Shown piece by piece: positions 57,310-64,000 of a stretch of 64,000 nt of DNA. Source of the stretch: Lantana camara. Its lineage: Eukaryota > Streptophyta > Magnoliopsida > Lamiales > Verbenaceae. The position numbers and the translations under genes were made by a program. Under the pieces are notes generated by a model. It saw nothing but the letters and a program-made list of their open reading frames with translations, was not told where the DNA came from and ran no database searches. The DNA is taken from the NCBI GenBank assembly GCA_037501455.1, contig CM074864.1, forward strand, positions 23,430,001 through 23,494,000, in the 5' to 3' direction. The first letter of the stretch is position 1. Every line of letters begins with the position of its first letter.

Positions 57310-60300
57310 TGTAGCACCCGGGACGATAGGCGCCACATCCCCCGCACTATGAGTCTAGTCCACACATGAAATGGATAGTCCAAGTATGAACCGGACTCAT
57401 AGCGAACGGGAGACAAAATAAATACAACCTTGCCAGGCGGAATCCCCATACCAAATAACTCAAGAAAAACCAAATGTGCAATACGGAAGCAATAACATAT
57501 AATTCATACTTTTCAACAATTACTAAAAGTCCAACAATTCCAATACATAATTTAAATCCATCATGCATCCTAACAACGGGTTCAGCTAAACATGCAACCT
57601 GTCCCGAATCAATAATCAACAATGAATCATAGTTGGCACACAGGCCCAATTACGTCAGGAGATACAATTATAACATATCAATATGAAATGTGACTCGAGT
57701 GTACAAGTGTGACTCGATCAAGAATGCAATGACTCGACTCCCGCCTAGCCAAAACCTGCAAGAACTGAGAAGTGGGAAAGAGGGGTCCGTTTCTAGAAGA
57801 CTGAGTGAGCAGGAGCTATACATATATATATAAAAACATGCACATGCAGGTCATAAATCCAGAGCAAAGTTTTATTTAAGATTAGTTCCCACGAGGGCAA
57901 TAAAAGGACTAAGCAATGCTCGGGTTTTACGACTAATTCATATTAAATTCATTAAGTTCATAATTCATACATAAACATAATGGCTCGGCGAGTGAGCGTG
58001 CATAATCTCCAACCAAACTCCGACCGTGTACGACAAATATCATTAATACATTGAATACATGATCATGCAATATATATAATACACACAAGTCATATAACAT
58101 AACATAAGACATAGTCGTTTGGGTAATCCGTGTCTCGGCCTTCCCGCACGGTGCATAACAATCATAACATAATCATAATCATAAAATAAGTTCCATCCTT
58201 CTTCCTCCGGGTGATGGCCGGGTGATCGGCCCGAACCATCCATGCATGACCAAAAGGGTTTCATGACTCCCCTAGTGGCACTCAGCGTTCATTCCTCGCT
58301 AACTCCTAACGAGGTCCGGTTACGCCGTTAATATAATTGGAACTAGTGAAAGGGATCACCGTCGGCCCATGCCTCCCCGGATAGCCTCTAACACCAAGTC
58401 CCTGGGGCCCATTGTGCATTCATTCATACATTTCTCGCCAAAACATTTGCTTCATACTTAGGATACATACTATAAGAAAACATACCTTACCGTGCAACTC
58501 GGCGTATGCTATACACGTACCTCTCCGTGTCATCCTAATCCGTAGCTAGCATGAAGACACACGGTTTGGAACATAGCCTCGTTGCAAAACCATTTTAAGC
58601 TTATATACACCCATACGTATAATTTCAGAAGTATTTACTCAATGACTCCACTTTGTAAAGATAACATATATATACATAAGGTTTTAAGCCAAAACTTGTC
58701 ACGTAGGGGTTATAGGGTTTGATACATAACTAGAACGAAAACACCCTCACCTGGAAGATGACGATACAAGGACACAAGCTAGGCTGTGAGCCTATCGATC
58801 ACGATATCTCCACCCTGGAGATGAACTGTACAAGAGAAAAACATAATGTGTACTCGTGAGAAACGACTCAATATGAAACCAATTAGGACACACGGCATTA
58901 ACATGAGGTGTTCGTGAAATGCTATGTCATGTTTCAATATACAATCGATCATAAGATGTCATGAGTTGATGTGATTTATGTTCATACACACCAATAAAGC
59001 CATTTAGACACACACATGTTTTAATCATTCAATTCATAATATATTACAATACATGTTAACAATGCGTAAGGATCAATTAGGCATGTATATAATGCATATA
59101 AGTCACATAAGGGGTCAAGGAAGTGCAAGAAAGGCAATAGAACGAGTTTTGGTAAAGTTTAGCAAAAGTTAGGAAAAGTTGACAATTTTCGGAAATGCGC
59201 AAGCTGTAGAAAAAGGGGTATATCTTGAGTTTGAGAAGTTGGAATTAAGTTTTATTGTTGGAGGTGAAACTAGACACATAGATGTTTTCAAGGATATGTG
59301 GCACGAATCATGATCCAAAGCGAGGTGAAAATGGGGTAGGTTTGAAGTTTGGGCCAATGCAGAAGTTTGGTGAAGTGGCGACACAATTTTCAAACAATCA
59401 TAACTCACAATTGAATAAATATATCGGGTTGATTCCAATTGGAATATGTTCTAGACTTCATGGGGTTTCCGTGAGTTTAAAATCAGGTCAATCTGAGTTC
59501 GTATGAGGGTAAACGGGACAAAACAATCTCACTCAGAAAATAGGAGAAGATCCAAAGTTTCTGCCTCAAATCCACCCTCGCGGATTTAGGTCAGTGGCGA
59601 AAAACACACAATAAGTAGGGAAAAACTCATGCTAGACCATATAAACATCAAATTAACACACATAGGTAAGTTAAGGTAGCAAGAATTCATGCATTTCAAG
59701 CCAATGAATGGTCCAAAGTTGCAACAACTCATGCTAGGAAGGAAGAAAGAACAAGTTCATGCAAAACCTCCAAATTTTATAAATGGTTAAGTCGTGATTC
59801 TTCAATTAACACTCAAAGAAAGTTCATATATATCATAAATGACATCTTAGGAGCAATATACATACTTCATATTAAAAGATTACTCAAGGAAGCAAGCTAG
59901 AATACATCAATTTCCCTAAACCCTCACTATTCATCCTACATGCCATTTCTAACCCAAAGCTTGGAGAAATCATGCAAAACTTAACTAAAAATGACTACAA
60001 GGAGATGTACATCACAAATATGGTCTTACCTTTCAATTTGGAGTAGAAATGGTGGAGGTATGAGCTCAAATACCCCAAGGTTTGAATAGTTCCTTCTTCT
60101 TCCCCCTTTTCTCTTCTTTCTCCCTCTTTCTTTCTCTTTTGGCTGAGTTTGGTGAGTGAGAGGGGGTTTGGTTCGGTGGGGGGCTGATATTGGGGGAGAG
60201 AGGGAGTGTGCAAGTGGGTATAGGTCAATGGTTAGGGTCTAGGTACGTTAGGAGAGGTCCGCGAACGTGAAATAGCTATTATTTGTCATTTTTTACGCAA

Positions 60301-60785
60301 TGGGCTTGTTTTGGTTAAGATTTGGCAATCCAAATAATCTTAGAAAAATATGAGGCTTGTCCCATTGTCTCTGATTCATTGATCCGGATCCAATGGAGGT
60401 GACGGAACTCGATTCCGAGTTCCCGAGCTCAAGATAATACGCCCGGAACACAAGCTGCGCTAAATGCTCTTTAGCCCCCTTTTCGGTTCCGATCACACAA
60501 AAGAATCCAAAACTCACACATACGAGAATAATATCATACAACGAGCATATAAACATAATCATAAGTCACATAATTCACTCATGCTAAGTTTCCATGAAAA
60601 ACAGAATTCGAATCAAATAGAAACGGTATCAAACATAAACACACATGCTCAAACGTCTCAAGAATTCACAATCAATTAATAAAATCAATAAAAGAAATAA
60701 TATTGAAGCATATATCATTAATTAAATTGCGGATATTGGTAACAAATACGTCATGCTCAAACTTCTAAAAAACTGGGGAGTTACA
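57310..60785 (-). mobile_element. LARD LTR 2 (3476 bp, uninterrupted)
   Basis: Near-identical to LTR 1 without S2. It carries the empty S2 site at 58711-58715 and lacks one palindrome with its spacer (59568 region). It is shared between the two internal regions, as expected in a tandem recombinant. No genes. Confidence 0.93.
58711..58715. other. Empty-site counterpart of S2
   Basis: GGGGTTATAGGGTTT is continuous here, with a single TATAG. Confidence 0.95.
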
Positions 60786-63698
60786 ACATCACCCCCTTAA
60801 AAAGAATCCGTCCTCGGATTCACTAGAACCTATGCGAACAAAGAGAGAACCCCATCTCTCAAACAACAAAGAGAGAGCCCCGTCTCTGAAACAACAAGGA
60901 GAGGACCCCATCTCTCAAACAACAAAGAGAGAGCCCCGTCTCTGAAACAACAAGGAGAGAACCCCGTCTCTCAAACAACAAAGAGAGAGCCCCGTCTCTC
61001 AAACAACAAGGAGAGAACCCCGTCTCTCAAACAACAAAGCAAGGAAGTCTCCAATACTCTCGAGCCACACAACCCATACAGAAACATTAAGGAGCAAACA
61101 TAAAACATGAGGTAACAGAATCAATTACAACAGTTGAAATCATGTAAGACACAAAAGACAAAGCAATATATATAAAGTAAGCACATAAGTCATTAATCAT
61201 GCAAAGCAATTATCACGACAGGAAAACTAGGTACACGTCATCAAAATTATTTGAATTACAATTGCATGTATGCATATGCCATGAATGTTTCTTATACCAT
61301 TCACCGAAGCAATGAGGTTGAAATTTGATAATTCATAATGCGGTAGGAGGCTCTGATTTGGCTCTTGATTAATTCTTGGAATTCCCTTTGCTCGTAGTAT
61401 TAAGCTTTGAAATCCTCGGCGTGTTGACATCGTAAAAACTACCCCATTCCCAATCCATAGCAAGTCCTTATCCACAAATCATACTCGAACTTTTCTCAAA
61501 TTCTCGAATTTATTCTCTCGCCGAAATAGCATCCTCAACTTGCCTCGGAAAACATTTGAAAAGTCGGTAACCCATCTTGATTAAATCAAAGTATCCCTTC
61601 CCACAACCAATTGTATTAATCCTCACTAAATCAATCACCAATTATAGTGATTAGATCGATTCCTGTTATTCACTACCTTTCTTAACCCCTCGTCTTTAAG
61701 TCAGGGAACACGGTAATCCAATTATAATCCCTTCCGCGGTTAACCTCACAATTTCTATCACTTAAAATTTTGACATGGTAGCAAGTGCTAATCCTTCATA
61801 TGAATCCTTCCTCATCTCTTGCCATGGTAATTCTTCCTTCTCTTAGAACGGTAGTGATACATCCAGTTTTGATTCATTTACTCCTTTACACTTAGTCCAC
61901 ACAATTTCACTATCTCTACTTCCCGATTTCCCTCATCTTAATATCCTTGGAAGTCTTCATAGAAGAATGACCGACAACTCGGTGAAGTTTGTATGTCGTG
62001 TTATCCACATTCCTTCAATACTTAGTGATGTCTTTTGCTATTCTCTTGAATTACTTCCTCTTCGATCTTTATACGTACATTTTATCTCTTTTCCTTTTAT
62101 TCACCCCTGGAATTCTTTTGTTGAGGACTTAGTTAACTTAGGAGTGGTTACCATCATCTTCAAGCATGACGATTCGATTGAGTTTTCCTTTTTCCCGAAG
62201 CTATTCTCAGAATCCCTTAGAAATTCCCTGATAATATCATCATTTTCAGTATCTGTATCCCATATACACGACTGGTCCAAGAACCTATTTGTAAAGATGC
62301 GTTCGGTTCCGGCTCCTTTAATTCCCTAGGGTCCAATTCAAGTCCTTCCATAATTGCTTCCTACTATTCCTTTCTCCTTAACTTCTTTTGAGTCATCATG
62401 GAAAATCAACCAGTACATAGTTGGATCTTAATTTGTTGGTTATCATCTGAGCTCCTCCAACACTCGATCGAAATTATTCTCTAGGGGCGCCATCACGAAT
62501 TGTGCCAATCTGATTCGGTTCCTTTTCTTTTGAGTTGACATAATGGTACCGCGGAAGCTCCTCTATAATTCCACCATCTTCAGAGTATGATACCCGATTC
62601 TATAGAAAACCCACTATTTCAAACTCTATCCACATTCATTTCGCCGAACATCCTAATCTCCTTCAACTGAGTAACTCTAGCTAAGAAATGGTTCGGTGAG
62701 TTACTCACATGAAATCAAGACGTTTAAATTGGAATAACATCCACTCTCTTTGATCCCCAACTTCTATCTTTCCGGATCTTCTTGCAATCCGGAACTCTCC
62801 TCTCTTTTCTCATTTGATTCAAATAATTCCAAATCCACTCCAACCCTTAATCTCTAAAATTGAACTTTCATTTCCAGCATCTACCTATCACCCAAAAAAT
62901 TTCCTTTTTGACCCGCTTCGGTAGAGCTTCGGTAAGGATTCGGTTGAATTAATAGTTGAGGCATTACATTGAGAGAGTATCCTAACAAGTAAACATTCAA
63001 ACAGTGCATATTGGGTTAGAATGTTCAATGCGTGCAGCACATATTTCAACCAAGGAGATGCAACATCCAATCATTGATTACAATATTAAAACACATAGGT
63101 AGGAATTTAAATAAGTAAATTACAACGTATGATGCACGTGCTATGAATGCATTGAACCTGTCACCATCATGATAGATTTTAGTACGATATCTCGTCCCTT
63201 GATTCCAATCCACGTGCATATTCAATCATTGATGATGCTTCCTATTACCTTCCTCTCATGATATCGAGCCATGATATGAAATTCCATTTGGCAAGCCGCG
63301 AAAATTAAACACTAGCCTTCAATTCCCTTTTTGCTCCCACAATCCCACCGTTGATCTAGTAGAAGTAACTTGTAGTTGAAATATGTTGTAGCTTGATTGA
63401 CATGATTACAATCTATAATCAAAATTCAACTCAAATATATATGTATGTCGGTTAGGATATGCTTATGGCACATAGTTGAATCAATGAAAGCACACTAAAT
63501 GCAAAATGCAATACCAAAGTAATGAGATTAAAATTAAGTTATGTATATCGAACAATCTCAACAATTAGCAGCAAATAACAATAAAAGCCAATGCAATGCA
63601 TACGTTGACAAGTTGTTCCTATGCCGCACGACCTAAACTGACTCAATCACGACACTAGAACACCGGTTTTGCAACCGGGCTCTGATACCTCTCAAGGA
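60786..63698 (-). mobile_element. LARD internal region 2 (non-coding)
   Basis: 2913 bp, colinear with internal region 1. By eye there are about one or two differences per 100 bp. The minisatellite has two fewer 28-bp units, which accounts for most of the length difference. PBS region at about 63680-63690 and PPT at 60786-60798. The 61967 ORF is the copy of the 55578 ORF. Confidence 0.88.
60862..61029. repeat. Alternating 28-bp minisatellite, 6 units
   Basis: Same alternating units as at 54418, six instead of eight, preceded by one degenerate unit. Confidence 0.88.
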
Positions 63699-64000
63699 TG
63701 TAGCACCCGGGACGATAGGCGCCACATCCCCCGCACTATGAGTCTAGTCCATACATGAAATGGATAGTCCAAGCATGAACCGGACTCATAGCGAACGGGA
63801 GACAAAATAAAAACAACCCTGCTAGGAGGAATCTAACCCCATACCAAATAACTCAAGAAAAACCAAATGTGCAATGCGGAAGCAATAACATATAATTCAT
63901 ACTTTTCAACAATTACTACAAGTCCAACAATTCCAATACATAATTTAAATCCATCATGCATCCTAACAACGGGTTCAGCTAAACATGCAACTTGTCCCGA
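63699..64000 (-). mobile_element. LARD LTR 3 (partial, cut by window end)
   Basis: Begins TGTAGCACCCGGGACGATAG and matches the first 302 bp of LTRs 1 and 2 with a few substitutions. It shows that the array continues to the right. Confidence 0.93.

Larger units (their letters stand above)
48133..64000 (-). mobile_element. LARD-like tandem array: LTR-int-LTR-int-LTR
   Basis: Three LTR starts (TGTAGCACCCGGG at 48133, 57310 and 63699) and two LTR ends (GTTACA at 54339 and 60785) enclose two non-coding internal regions of 2970 and 2913 bp. LTRs are 3510 bp (after removing S2) and 3476 bp. The proportions match large retrotransposon derivatives: long LTRs and a roughly 3-kb non-coding core. The tandem form suggests unequal recombination between LTRs. 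Candidate left TSD CTAAG at 48128-48132. The right end is outside the window. Confidence 0.88.

Noticed and set aside
1..64000. Host genes, tRNA or rRNA genes
   Set aside because: No frame outside retroelement domains has a recognisable family, and no cloverleaf or rRNA sequence was seen on either strand.

Overview
This window is plant nuclear heterochromatin and I find no host gene in it. Every kilobase belongs to an LTR retrotransposon, and the elements are inserted inside one another. The evidence for a plant is the element types: Ty3 elements with Tat-type gag/RT motifs, Ty3 chromoviruses of the Tekay/Del type with a C-terminal chromodomain, Ty1-copia elements with YVDD reverse transcriptase, and PBS sequences of the TGGTATCAGAG (initiator tRNA-Met) type. 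I cannot name the species.

Short names used below. H = old LTR remnant (42374-43183, minus). G0 = degenerate Tat-like Ty3 element (1946-6804 plus 42063-42373, minus). S1 = LTR in the RT of G0 (1-1945, plus). G1 = chromovirus inserted in the 5' LTR of G0 (6805-42062, minus, TSD GTAAT). C1 = copia element in the 3' LTR of G1 (9315-19404, plus). G2 = younger chromovirus in the pol of G1 (21556-35918, plus, TSD GTACT, 4-kb LTRs). C2 = short-LTR copia element in H (43184-47600, minus). G3 = LTR fragment of the G2 family in the gag of C2 (47601-48132, minus). LARD array = tandem LTR-internal-LTR-internal-LTR of a non-coding element (48133 to beyond 64000, minus). S2 = solo LTR inside the first LARD LTR (49542-52233, plus, TSD TATAG).

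Insertion order read from the junctions: H received G0 and C2. G0 received S1 and G1. G1 received C1 and G2. C2 received G3, G3 received the LARD array, and the first LARD LTR received S2. Two insertions are confirmed inside the window by an uninterrupted paralogous site: C1 against 41550-41553 and S2 against 58711-58715.

The autonomous elements encode gag, protease, reverse transcriptase, RNase H and integrase, and all are broken. In G1 and G2 nearly all premature stops are TAG, mostly where relatives have glutamine, which fits decay of methylated CHG cytosines. The LARD carries no recognisable gag-pol but shares its LTR termini, PBS region, leader and 3' internal end with G1, so a G1-like element is the likely source of its enzymes.

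The most unusual signals are non-coding. The C1 leader holds a GC-rich run of short hairpins at about 35-bp pitch, followed by four long hairpins that share one apex. Four LTR families carry clusters of short palindromes at comparable places, each with a different sequence. The C1 LTRs hold a G-box cluster upstream of a TATA box. G2 has an extra coiled-coil-like ORF before gag.
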